Of a DNA stretch of 7,121 nucleotides, positions 1 through 6,555 are shown piece after piece. This DNA is from a bacterium (lineage in GTDB: Bacteria; JALSQH01), in NCBI GenBank assembly GCA_027004335.1, contig JALTID010000209.1:1-7121 (forward strand), in the 5' to 3' direction. The notes under the pieces were generated by a model that saw nothing but the letters and a program-made list of their open reading frames with translations, was not told the DNA's origin and ran no database searches. The stretch's first letter is position 1, and each line of letters opens with the position of its first letter. A program made the position numbers and the translations under genes.

Positions 1-2
1 GA

Positions 3-272
<270 letters not shown>

Positions 273-278
273 AACTTC

Positions 279-306
279 TTGACAACCGTTATGACAAATG
301 TATAAT
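279..306 (+). promoter_or_regulatory. Sigma70-type promoter of the TSUP-DUF364 unit
   Basis: A perfect -35 hexamer TTGACA (279-284) and a perfect -10 hexamer TATAAT (301-306) are separated by 16 bp. The expected start of transcription is about 312-314, only some 10 nt ahead of the first ATG (324). The same arrangement recurs at 1922-1949, and 32 of 36 bases are identical between 276-311 and 1919-1954. That conservation argues against a chance match. The overlapping palindrome at 287-310 suggests regulation by repression. Confidence 0.85.
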
Positions 307-310
307 AACG
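287..310. promoter_or_regulatory. Predicted ModE-type operator (perfect palindrome)
   Basis: The arms CGTTAT (287-292) and ATAACG (305-310) are exact inverted repeats separated by 12 bp. The E. coli modA operator, as I recall it, has the same arms at the same spacing. The site fills the spacer between -35 and -10 and runs over the last bases of the -10, so a bound protein would block RNA polymerase. A ModE-type DNA-binding protein is encoded at 1957-2310. The inner bases differ from the E. coli site, so assignment rests on arms, spacing and context. A direct repeat TGACAA (280-285, 292-297) is also present. Confidence 0.72.
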
Positions 311-323
311 AATTAACTGTTGA

Positions 324-1121
324 ATGGGAGAAATGATAATACACTACTTTTTGACATTTCTAACAGGTATCTTAGCAGGTACTTTAGGAGGGCTTCTCGG
401 CATTGGTGGAGGAATTATTGTTATGCCGTACCTTAAATTTATCATCGGCCTCCCAATTATGTATGCAGCTGGGACAACAGTAATTACCGTTTTTTTCACC
501 ACATTTGGCGGAACAATTAAGCATCACCGACTTGGCCACATCCATTTTCGGGCCCTTATTCCCATAATAGCATCAGGGGCAATAATGTCAATTGTATTCT
601 CCCTAATATTTCCACATCTTCGAGTTGTTAGCCGCTGGATTAATCTTGGAATGGGGATACTATTTCTCATTGTATCGTTAAGAATGATTGCCGATGCAAT
701 ATGGCTTTCAAATATAATGAGATCCCCTCCACAGGACACTTCAGCAAAAAATAAATTATGGCAAAAAATCACAGTTGGTGCAATAGCAGGGGCATTGCCA
801 GGATTGCTTGGTATTGGTAGTGGTGCAATATTTGTCCCAGTATTTACATTCCTCTTTGGTATGCCGATAAAAGTCGCAATTGGTTCATCACTTGCATGCT
901 TTTCAATAAATGCATTTATCAGTTCAGCCATGAAAGCTTTCCAGGGATTTGTATACTGGGATATCGCTATCCCTATTGCCATTGGGGCGTTTTTCGGTGC
1001 AAATATAGGTGCAAAACTAAATAAAATTTTCCCATCTAAAGTATTGCGGTTTTTATTTGGATCTTTATTTTTATATGTTGCTATAAAATTTATATTGTTG
1101 TTCTGGGGGGTGAAAATATGA
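324..1121 (+). CDS. TSUP (TauE/SafE) family membrane permease
   Basis: The 265-residue product is very hydrophobic and has the two-fold repeat of the TSUP family. Each half carries the glycine-rich signature: GTLGGLLGIGGGIIVMP at residues 19-35 and GALPGLLGIGSGAIFVP at 156-172. Seven or eight membrane segments are likely, with a polar loop near 132-148. Family members move sulfite, sulfoacetate or other sulfur-containing anions across the inner membrane, and many have no known substrate. Here the promoter carries a ModE-like operator, so a role in moving an oxyanion (molybdate, tungstate, sulfate/sulfite) is a reasonable inference but not shown. The start is ambiguous: ATG 324 has no clear ribosome-binding site, while ATG 333 has GGGAG at 326-330, only 2 nt before the codon. 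The stop overlaps the next gene's start as ATGA (1118-1121), so the two are probably translated together. Confidence 0.88.
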   Translation: MGEMIIHYFLTFLTGILAGTLGGLLGIGGGIIVMPYLKFIIGLPIMYAAGTTVITVFFTTFGGTIKHHRLGHIHFRALIPIIASGAIMSIVFSLIFPHLRVVSRWINLGMGILFLIVSLRMIADAIWLSNIMRSPPQDTSAKNKLWQKITVGAIAGALPGLLGIGSGAIFVPVFTFLFGMPIKVAIGSSLACFSINAFISSAMKAFQGFVYWDIAIPIAIGAFFGANIGAKLNKIFPSKVLRFLFGSLFLYVAIKFILLFWGVKI

Positions 1122-1879
1122 CTAATACTCCAAAAATAATTGAACAGGCAAAAAATAGATTAATTGAAATGATCACCAACAAAAGTATTTTTGATGCCAG
1201 AGTCTCTGTTCTTGCTCGGGCACTAACTCCCGAAGAGGCCATTGGTACCCCGGGGCGACGGGATTTTCCAATAATAATTGGAAAAGAGAAAATGCTTGAA
1301 GCAAAAGTTTTAGGTTTTCGGGGGCAGGCATTTACTGACTCACGAAAAGAATTTATTGGTACTCTGAAAGAAGTTCTTGAAATGCCCTTAAATACAAACA
1401 GTAATCGTGCAATATTTGTAGCAGTTTTTAATGCTCTTATGCGATATTTTGGAAAAGCAAATGGTACAGTCCACTGTAAAAATGAAGAACCTGAAAGATG
1501 TGCAGTTGAAATTGCGGATTTTATACACAACAATTTTCATCCCAAAAAAGTTGGATTAATAGGTTTAAATCCCGCCATTGCTGAGGCTCTTTCGAAGAAG
1601 TTTGGCGGTGATAATCTTTTGATTACAGATCTTTACATTAAGAATATCGGGAGAAAAAAATTTGGTACAAAAATCTTTGATGGCAATATCATGAATGAAA
1701 AACTGATTCAAGCTTCTGATTTTGTACTAATTACTGGAACAACAATTGTTAATGATACCTTTGATGAAATTATGTCAGCGGTGAAAAAATACAACAAAGA
1801 ATATACTTTATACGGAGTAACCAGTGCAGGTATATGCTCGCTTTTTGATATGCCTAGAATCTGCCCTTATAGTAAATAA
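1118..1879 (+). CDS. DUF4213/DUF364 family protein, putative metal-binding Rossmann-like protein
   Basis: The 253-residue soluble protein has the two-part build of this family. The N-terminal (DUF4213, enolase-N-like) part contains EEAIGTPGRRDFPIIIGKE (39-57) and GFRGQAFTD (66-74). The C-terminal Rossmann-like DUF364 part contains VGLIGLNPAIAEAL (145-158), LITGTTIVNDT (204-214) and a conserved ending RICPY. Cysteines C120 and C128 (VHCKNEEPERC), C240 and C249 could be metal ligands. The first crystal structure of the family was interpreted as having a possible heavy-metal chelation site; no reaction is established. A G-rich Shine-Dalgarno stretch (about 1105-1112) precedes ATG 1118, and the start overlaps the TSUP stop by 4 bp. 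Sharing a ModE-like operator with the receptor/transporter operon points to a role in handling Mo, W or their cofactor, which is inference. The length looks complete. Confidence 0.9.
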   Translation: MTNTPKIIEQAKNRLIEMITNKSIFDARVSVLARALTPEEAIGTPGRRDFPIIIGKEKMLEAKVLGFRGQAFTDSRKEFIGTLKEVLEMPLNTNSNRAIFVAVFNALMRYFGKANGTVHCKNEEPERCAVEIADFIHNNFHPKKVGLIGLNPAIAEALSKKFGGDNLLITDLYIKNIGRKKFGTKIFDGNIMNEKLIQASDFVLITGTTIVNDTFDEIMSAVKKYNKEYTLYGVTSAGICSLFDMPRICPYSK

Positions 1880-1900
1880 CTCTTTAAAGAAAAAAAGAGT
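1879..1900 (+). other. AT-rich hairpin after the DUF364 gene (weak terminator candidate)
   Basis: ACTCTTT (1879-1885) and AAAGAGT (1894-1900) form a perfect 7-bp stem with an 8-nt A-rich loop, directly at the stop codon. There is no T-run after it, so it is not a convincing intrinsic terminator. It may only stabilise the 3' end or be fortuitous. Confidence 0.25.
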
Positions 1901-1921
1901 ATATTCCACAAATTTAAATTC

Positions 1922-1949
1922 TTGACAATCATTATGACAAAAATATAAT
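1922..1949 (+). promoter_or_regulatory. Sigma70-type promoter of the receptor/transporter operon
   Basis: TTGACA (1922-1927) and TATAAT (1944-1949) are separated by 16 bp, the same geometry as at 279-306. The predicted transcription start falls at about 1956-1957, which is the A of the ATG of the first gene. The first gene is therefore probably read from a leaderless mRNA. The ModE-like palindrome at 1930-1953 overlaps the -10. Confidence 0.85.
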
Positions 1950-1953
1950 AACG
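1930..1953. promoter_or_regulatory. Predicted ModE-type operator (second copy, one mismatch)
   Basis: CATTAT (1930-1935), 12 bp, then ATAACG (1948-1953). The right arm is identical to that of the first site and the left arm has one mismatch to the palindrome. The TGACAA direct repeat is also kept (1923-1928, 1935-1940). Placement over the -10 and immediately before the gene for a ModE-type protein suggests autorepression of the operon. Confidence 0.68.
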
Positions 1954-1956
1954 ACT

Positions 1957-2310
1957 ATGAAGATAAAATCAAAGGTGTGGATTGAAAACGAAAAAGGCGA
2001 AACAATAATAAGCTACGGTAAGTATATCTTATTAAAAGAAATTGAAAAAAAAGGCTCAATCTCAGCAGCTGCAAAAAAAATGGGAACCCCCTTTCGTAAG
2101 GCCTGGGTTATGGTTAAAACCATGAATGAAAGAAGCCTTAAACCTCTAGTTGTTACAAGATCTGGGGGAAAAGATGGAGGAGGAGCTGAATTGACAGAAG
2201 AAGGGAAAAAACTTGTCAGGTTATTTGAGACAATCAACAATAATGTGGAAAATTCTCTCAGGTCATTTGAAAACTTAATAAACATAAAAGAGGAGAAGAA
2301 AGATGGTTAA
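1957..2310 (+). CDS. modE: ModE-type winged-helix transcription regulator, DNA-binding domain only
   Basis: The 117-residue protein aligns by eye along its length with the N-terminal DNA-binding domain of ModE. It has a short beta start (VWIENEKGE, 7-15) and the helix-turn-helix region GSISAAAKKMGTPFRKAW (33-50), followed by MNER. The diagnostic wing is TRSGGKDGGGAELT (67-80), and a helical tail at 82-108 could be the dimer contact. E. coli ModE is about 262 residues because it also has two molbindin (TOBE) domains that bind molybdate; these are absent here with no sign of truncation, since the stop overlaps the next gene. The protein may sense through a partner or use a separate effector. 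ATG 1957 is the only usable start: no ATG, GTG or TTG lies in frame between it and the -35. It is at the expected transcription start, so no Shine-Dalgarno is available. It is the first gene of the operon and the likely binder of the sites at 287-310 and 1930-1953. Confidence 0.88.
   Translation: MKIKSKVWIENEKGETIISYGKYILLKEIEKKGSISAAAKKMGTPFRKAWVMVKTMNERSLKPLVVTRSGGKDGGGAELTEEGKKLVRLFETINNNVENSLRSFENLINIKEEKKDG
2291..2295 (+). promoter_or_regulatory. Ribosome-binding site of the TonB-dependent receptor gene
   Basis: AGGAG lies 7 nt ahead of ATG 2303, inside the end of the regulator gene. It fixes the receptor start and makes an 8-bp overlap (2303-2310) between the two genes. Confidence 0.8.
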
Positions 2311-4273
2311 GTTATTGCTCTACTTTTTTATCTCGGTAACAACATCAACTTCGTCTTCACCTGTAACACACACTGCAGCATATCCGAAACCTACTACAAC
2401 TACAGGGAAAACTGTTATGACAGAAAAGGTAAAATCATTTACTCAAATCCCGACCATCGGTGAAGTCGTAATCACAGGCAAAAGATCTGTTCCCGCGGTC
2501 AGGATCCTCATCCCCCGGAAAAGTATTGAAGAAAACGGCGTAGAAAGCAGCGATAAGATAACAAAGATCACACCTGTTTTAAATGTGGAAGATACTTCAA
2601 GGGGTGATAGGTATCTGTATTTAGCAGGCTTTAATTACAGACAGATTCAGATGTATTTAGATGGGGTCCCTGTTTACATTCCTTACAGCGGAGATATTGG
2701 TGCTGATCTCCTGAAACTGGTAAATATAAAGGAAATAGTTGTGGAACCTGTTCTTCCATCTTTATTTTATGGTCCCAATGCTATGGGAGGAGCAATAAAC
2801 ATTCTCTCCACCACCCCCACCGGTGGGATACATGGGAAGTTTTCAGCAGAAATTAATCAGGTGAGCAATAAAAATGGCAGGTTCAATATTTCAGCAGGAG
2901 AGAATAATTACTATGCAGGTGCAAGCGGGATGATATGGAATTCACCGGGCTTTCCTCTTTCAAAAAAATTTACCTCCTCTCTCAACGAAAATGGGGAGGT
3001 GAGGGAAAACAGCTACACAAAGGGATACACCTTCTTCGGATATACTGGATATAACAGGAATCAACTAAACTTTTTCACCCTAAGATACTACAAAACCTCA
3101 ATGGAAAAAGGGGTACCACCAGAAGTGGGTTCAACAAAACCCAGATACTGGAGATTCACAGATTGGGAAAAAGAATTTTTAAATTTTGTGGGGAGGAAAT
3201 CTCTGGGAGAAAATAGTTACATCAAACTTAACAGTGCATATACAGGGTATTATAATGTTCTTGATTCTTACGATGACAGCACCTATTCAACCCAGACAAA
3301 AAGATACGCTTTCCACTCCACCTATGATGATTACTCTCTTCTTTCATCCCTCACAGGAGGAATAACAAAGGGGATAATATCCACGGATCTACTTTTCACC
3401 TACAGAAAAGATATTCACAGGGAGCAACCAGACTACAACGAAGAATGGTCAGGATATGGTCAGGAGATATATTCAGCTGGATTAAGATCCACCGCATCGG
3501 CAAAAAAGATTATTTTCTCAGCCGAGGGAAGGTATGACAAACTCGCGGCTTTTAAATACCCCAACAGCGATGCACTTAATTACAGAGCCTCTTTAAGGTA
3601 CAATTTCAAAAATGGAAACGCAGGTATTGCAATTGGTTCCACTACAAGATTCCCCACCATGAAGGAAAAATACTCCTATCATCTTGGTAGAAGCATACCC
3701 AATCCCAATCTTAAACCTGAATCACAGGATGCTATCATACTTAATTTTTCAACTCCGCCTTTTTACGGTATAAAAATTAACGGCTTTGGTTATTATTCAA
3801 AACTTAAAAATCTTATAGAAAGTGTGAAAATTAATTCCTCAACAGATCAGAATCAGAACATAAGCAGGGCTTTTCTTACAGGATTTTATTTGGAGGGCCT
3901 CTACCAGAAAAGCGGGATCCTGCTTAAAGCTGCACTACAGGGAACTTGGACAAAGGACCTTGAACATGACACCACCCTTCCATACAGGCCAAGATGGAGA
4001 AGTATACTATCTGCTGGATATTCAGGAAAGAAATTTTCCCTACTAATTTCTCTTAATGGTCAGTATATAACCTTCTATGAGGGTAAAGATGTCACAGACC
4101 TTCACAAGTTAGGAAGCTGGACAACGATTGGCCTACACGGTGATTTCCACATTGACCGTAATATAAAAATTTATACAACGGTTGAAAACCTTTTTGATAA
4201 AAACTATGAAACAGATCACGGATTTCCTGCTGCAGGAAGAGAGATTTTCGCGGGGATTGTGAGTAGTTTTTAG
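2303..4273 (+). CDS. TonB-dependent outer-membrane receptor
   Basis: The 656-residue protein has the order expected of a TonB-dependent transporter. There is a short N-terminal hydrophobic stretch (LLLYFFI, 4-10) as a weak signal peptide, then a Ser/Thr-rich segment (12-40). A TonB-box-like EVVITGKR follows at 54-61. The plug domain (about 62-175) contains LYLAGFNYRQIQMYLDGVPV (105-124) and LFYGPNAMGGAINIL (154-168). The rest is a beta-barrel with the usual RFPTMKEKY and NPNLKPES motifs, ending in VENLFDKNYETDHGFPAAGRE...F with a C-terminal Phe. Such proteins import scarce, bulky or chelated ligands (siderophores, cobalamin, metal chelates) into the periplasm using TonB-ExbBD energy; no tonB or exb gene is in the window. 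The small size and plug resemble the BtuB/CirA type. The ligand cannot be read from sequence. Regulation by a ModE-type site suggests a molybdenum or tungsten chelate, by inference. The stop is 2 nt before the ATPase gene. Confidence 0.95.
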   Translation: MVKLLLYFFISVTTSTSSSPVTHTAAYPKPTTTTGKTVMTEKVKSFTQIPTIGEVVITGKRSVPAVRILIPRKSIEENGVESSDKITKITPVLNVEDTSRGDRYLYLAGFNYRQIQMYLDGVPVYIPYSGDIGADLLKLVNIKEIVVEPVLPSLFYGPNAMGGAINILSTTPTGGIHGKFSAEINQVSNKNGRFNISAGENNYYAGASGMIWNSPGFPLSKKFTSSLNENGEVRENSYTKGYTFFGYTGYNRNQLNFFTLRYYKTSMEKGVPPEVGSTKPRYWRFTDWEKEFLNFVGRKSLGENSYIKLNSAYTGYYNVLDSYDDSTYSTQTKRYAFHSTYDDYSLLSSLTGGITKGIISTDLLFTYRKDIHREQPDYNEEWSGYGQEIYSAGLRSTASAKKIIFSAEGRYDKLAAFKYPNSDALNYRASLRYNFKNGNAGIAIGSTTRFPTMKEKYSYHLGRSIPNPNLKPESQDAIILNFSTPPFYGIKINGFGYYSKLKNLIESVKINSSTDQNQNISRAFLTGFYLEGLYQKSGILLKAALQGTWTKDLEHDTTLPYRPRWRSILSAGYSGKKFSLLISLNGQYITFYEGKDVTDLHKLGSWTTIGLHGDFHIDRNIKIYTTVENLFDKNYETDHGFPAAGREIFAGIVSSF

Positions 4274-4275
4274 GT

Positions 4276-5508
4276 ATGAGAGAAGAAGTTGCAAAACTTG
4301 ATGGGGTTTCCCTGTTTCTTGTCCGAAGAAATGAGGAAATTCTGAAAGATGTGAGTTTTTCACTCTCGGAAGGGGAACTCATTGTAATCAGAGGACCAAC
4401 AGGAAGTGGAAAATCACTTTTATTAAAATCAATTGCGGGGAGCAACCTTCAAGGAATAAAAGTAAGGGGAAAAATTAAAACCATTCATGAAAAAATCAGG
4501 GTGCCGCAGGATCCATCTTCGCTGCTGCTGACCCCTTCCGTAAGAACCTTACTATCGTTTCATGATTTTGAAAAGGCTTCAAGGCTACTGGAATATTTCG
4601 GAAAAGAAGAACTGCTCCACAGGAAAACTTACCATCTATCATATGGAGAAAAGAAAATAATTACCCTTCTCCACGCATTAACTTCCTCATCAAAACTTCT
4701 CTTGCTTGATGAACCATTCTCAGGTCTTGATAGCAGGAGAAGAGAAACTCTAAAATGGATTATTGATGAGGAGAGGAAGAGAGGGAGAAGTTTCATAATT
4801 GTTGACCATACTGCAAGCCCTTTTGAAAATGGTAAAATTCTCTACATAAGTACTGCCGAAAAAAGGATAACACGGCAGAAAAGAAAACATAGAAGAGAAC
4901 TACCACCTTTAAGAAATTCAAAAAATGGGAGGGAATTACTTAAAATCAATAAAATAACTGTGAAGGTAGATGGGAAAGAAATTTTAAAAAACCTCTCTTT
5001 TACTCTCAATGAGGGGGAGTTAAAATTTATATCAGGGGAAAATGGAACGGGAAAAACCACTCTGCTCCATGCCATCTCAGGATGGGGGAAAAATGCAGAA
5101 GGTGAGATCAATTACAGAGGAAAAAAGTGGAAGAAAAAAGATCGGAAGAAAAAAACCTTTTTTCTCTCCCAGACACCGGAGAGCAGTTTTTTTTCCCTCA
5201 ATATGGATTATATGAGCAGACGTTCCGGAATCCCGGAGGAAAAAATTGAAAGAAGTAGTCTTGAAAAATTAAAGGGGATCCCCTCAATCTACTGGAGCTA
5301 TGGAGAGAAGGTAAAATTTAATCTACTCTTGGCAGATTCAAGCGAGGCGGAAATAATTATGATCGACGAGACTTTTTCATCTCTTGATTACAAATCCCTT
5401 CTTTTTCTCTACCAGAACCTCAATAGGTGGCTCAACGAAAATAGAGGTATAATAATAACAACTCCGGAAACCGGTACATCCTTTGAGGGAGTAAATCTTG
5501 ACAGGTAA
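4276..5508 (+). CDS. Fused double ABC ATPase (EcfA-EcfA' type energy-coupling subunit)
   Basis: Two nucleotide-binding domains are joined in 410 residues. Domain 1 has Walker A GPTGSGKS (40-47), Q-loop Q78, signature LSYGEKK (121-127), Walker B LLLLDEP with D145/E146, D-loop SGLD (149-152) and switch H178. Domain 2 has Walker A GENGTGKTT (254-262), Q299, signature WSYGEKV (340-346), Walker B IIMIDET with D364/E365, and SSLD (368-371). The expected switch histidine of domain 2 is missing (IIITTPE, 392-398). Lys/Arg-rich linkers lie near 196-222 and 283-293. Duplicated ATPases next to small S and T membrane proteins are typical of group II ECF transporters, in which the ATPases sit on the cytoplasmic face and power substrate release from the S protein. 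The gene starts 2 nt after the receptor stop with no strong ribosome-binding site, so coupled translation is likely. It overlaps the next gene by 11 bp. Confidence 0.92.
   Translation: MREEVAKLDGVSLFLVRRNEEILKDVSFSLSEGELIVIRGPTGSGKSLLLKSIAGSNLQGIKVRGKIKTIHEKIRVPQDPSSLLLTPSVRTLLSFHDFEKASRLLEYFGKEELLHRKTYHLSYGEKKIITLLHALTSSSKLLLLDEPFSGLDSRRRETLKWIIDEERKRGRSFIIVDHTASPFENGKILYISTAEKRITRQKRKHRRELPPLRNSKNGRELLKINKITVKVDGKEILKNLSFTLNEGELKFISGENGTGKTTLLHAISGWGKNAEGEINYRGKKWKKKDRKKKTFFLSQTPESSFFSLNMDYMSRRSGIPEEKIERSSLEKLKGIPSIYWSYGEKVKFNLLLADSSEAEIIMIDETFSSLDYKSLLFLYQNLNRWLNENRGIIITTPETGTSFEGVNLDR
5485..5490 (+). promoter_or_regulatory. Ribosome-binding site supporting a TTG start
   Basis: GAGGGA lies 7 nt ahead of TTG 5498, inside the end of the ATPase gene. 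No ATG or GTG is placed as well near the start of this frame, so the site decides the choice of TTG. Confidence 0.7.
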
Positions 5509-6034
5509 AAGAGTAGCTTACAGTGCAGTGTTCGGGATACTTATCGGGTTGTGGGAAACCCTTGCGGGGAATTTCTTACATCAACTGAGGGTCCCTTTCA
5601 CAGGAGAGACCCTATCATTTTTTGACATTCTTATCTTCGCCTATATTTTTCAGAAAACAAGGGACAGAAATATCATACTCTACTCCGTAGCAGTTGCTAT
5701 AGCAATAAGGATCACTCTCATGGGTACATTTTCTCTTGGTCCCATCATTGGAGTAGCTGCCATATCTCTTCTTTTCTATACAGGGACAATTTTGAAAAAA
5801 ATCGCATATCTTGCAGGAGGAACACTGGCGGGACTCTGGTCCCCCTTTTATTTTGGAATAATAAAAGTAAAACTCCTGGGACCTGAACTTCTCCAATCAT
5901 ATAAATTTTTATTTAAAAAAGCCGGGATCACCTTCACTCCAGAAGAGTTAATAATCCTTCTAATAATCGTCGGTGGGGTATCAGGTCTACTGGCAGGGAT
6001 CGCAGGGCAAAAGCTGGGAAGAGATCTACCATGA
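5498..6034 (+). CDS. Small integral membrane protein, probable ECF S component (substrate-binding)
   Basis: I do not recognise the exact family. The 178-residue protein has about six hydrophobic segments (roughly 7-25, 40-52, 58-76, 78-97, 102-120, 150-170), the size and topology of ECF S components. It sits between the double ATPase and the EcfT-like gene, exactly where an S gene is expected. Polar and aromatic residues between the first two segments (W19, E20, N25, H28, R31, T35, E37) could line a binding pocket. A GxxxG (13-17) occurs in the first helix where many S proteins have AxxxA for docking to EcfT. It does not resemble CbiM (no N-terminal MHIPDG motif). The start is TTG 5498, supported by GAGGGA at 5485-5490. 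The stop overlaps the next start as ATGA. The substrate is unknown; a Mo/W chelate is inferred from the operator and receptor only. Confidence 0.7.
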   Translation: MTGKRVAYSAVFGILIGLWETLAGNFLHQLRVPFTGETLSFFDILIFAYIFQKTRDRNIILYSVAVAIAIRITLMGTFSLGPIIGVAAISLLFYTGTILKKIAYLAGGTLAGLWSPFYFGIIKVKLLGPELLQSYKFLFKKAGITFTPEELIILLIIVGGVSGLLAGIAGQKLGRDLP

Positions 6035-6555
6035 ACCTGATAATTGGAACATTTTTGATAATAATAAGCATCCTGAAGCTGAATTTAATAAAGGCGGGAG
6101 GAGTGGCTTTACTCTCATTGATCCTTCTCTTTCCTCAGACAAAGATAAAAAAATTTGTATCAATTTTTGTAATACTAACTCTTATCCCACCATTTCTCGC
6201 GCCTGAAAAATTCAATCTTCTCATGCTGAATTCCCTTAAGATTACCATCAGATTTTCAGGTTTCTTTTTAATCATACTCTGGATAAATAAAAAATTCTCG
6301 GAGATAGACATCATCTCCTTCCCTCTACCTACATCAATAACTGCTCCTGTAACTCTTGCACTGAATATCCTGCCCCAGATGAATGAATTCTTCTCAGTCT
6401 CAACAAAGCAGTTAAGAAAAAGAAGGGGCTGGATAAGGGACCTGCCAGAATATGTTAAATTTTTGTTAGCCTATGTTACAAATTTTGCAGAAGAACTTGG
6501 AAAAGAGGTAGAAATCACCCTATCTTTAATTGAAAATGATAAAAGAAATTACTGA
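6031..6555 (+). CDS. EcfT/CbiQ-like transmembrane component, short and divergent
   Basis: The 174-residue protein has an N-terminal membrane region with four or five hydrophobic segments (about 2-20, 22-36, 42-56, 68-86, 98-116). A cytoplasmic-looking helical part follows, containing ILPQMNEFFSVSTKQLRKRRGW (112-133). This matches the CbiQ/EcfT pattern in which a Pro-containing helix leads to an Ala-Arg-Gly-type coupling motif (here RRG, 130-132) that contacts the ATPases. The second Ala-Arg-Gly motif normally found some tens of residues later is not evident (VEITLSLIE, 160-168). Most EcfT proteins are about 200-270 residues, so this one is reduced. Its job would be to transmit ATPase motion to the S protein. 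ATG 6031 overlaps the preceding stop by 4 bp and has a GGAAGAG ribosome-binding site at 6017-6023. It overlaps the next gene by 20-26 bp. Confidence 0.72.
   Translation: MNLIIGTFLIIISILKLNLIKAGGVALLSLILLFPQTKIKKFVSIFVILTLIPPFLAPEKFNLLMLNSLKITIRFSGFFLIILWINKKFSEIDIISFPLPTSITAPVTLALNILPQMNEFFSVSTKQLRKRRGWIRDLPEYVKFLLAYVTNFAEELGKEVEITLSLIENDKRNY

Noticed and set aside
524-982. Minus-strand open frame of 152 codons inside the TSUP gene
   Set aside because: It is the antisense of a clear membrane protein gene, has no recognisable motifs, and no promoter or ribosome-binding site is evident.
1090-1533. Minus-strand open frame of 147 codons inside the DUF364 gene
   Set aside because: It lies opposite a conserved coding sequence and its translation shows no family features.
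2013-2285. Minus-strand open frame of 90 codons inside the regulator gene
   Set aside because: It is antisense to a well-recognised ModE-type domain and has no independent support.
4092-4445. Minus-strand open frames across the receptor/ATPase junction
   Set aside because: Two overlapping frames here lie opposite the conserved receptor C-terminus and Walker A region; both look like chance.
4842-5111. Minus-strand open frame of 89 codons inside the ATPase gene
   Set aside because: It is opposite the linker and second Walker A of the ATPase; no motif or start signal.
5615-5896. Minus-strand open frame of 93 codons with several cysteines inside the S-like gene
   Set aside because: The cysteines do not form a known motif, and the + strand frame has membrane-protein character and operon context.
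5973-6206. Plus-strand frame of 77 codons bridging the S-like and EcfT-like genes
   Set aside because: Its composition is not membrane-like, it overlaps two supported genes linked by ATGA, and it has no known motif.
4276-6555. Idea that the transporter is a cobalt/nickel CbiMNQO system
   Set aside because: There is no CbiM N-terminal metal motif, no CbiN, and no cobalamin riboswitch in the short leader; the regulator is ModE-type.
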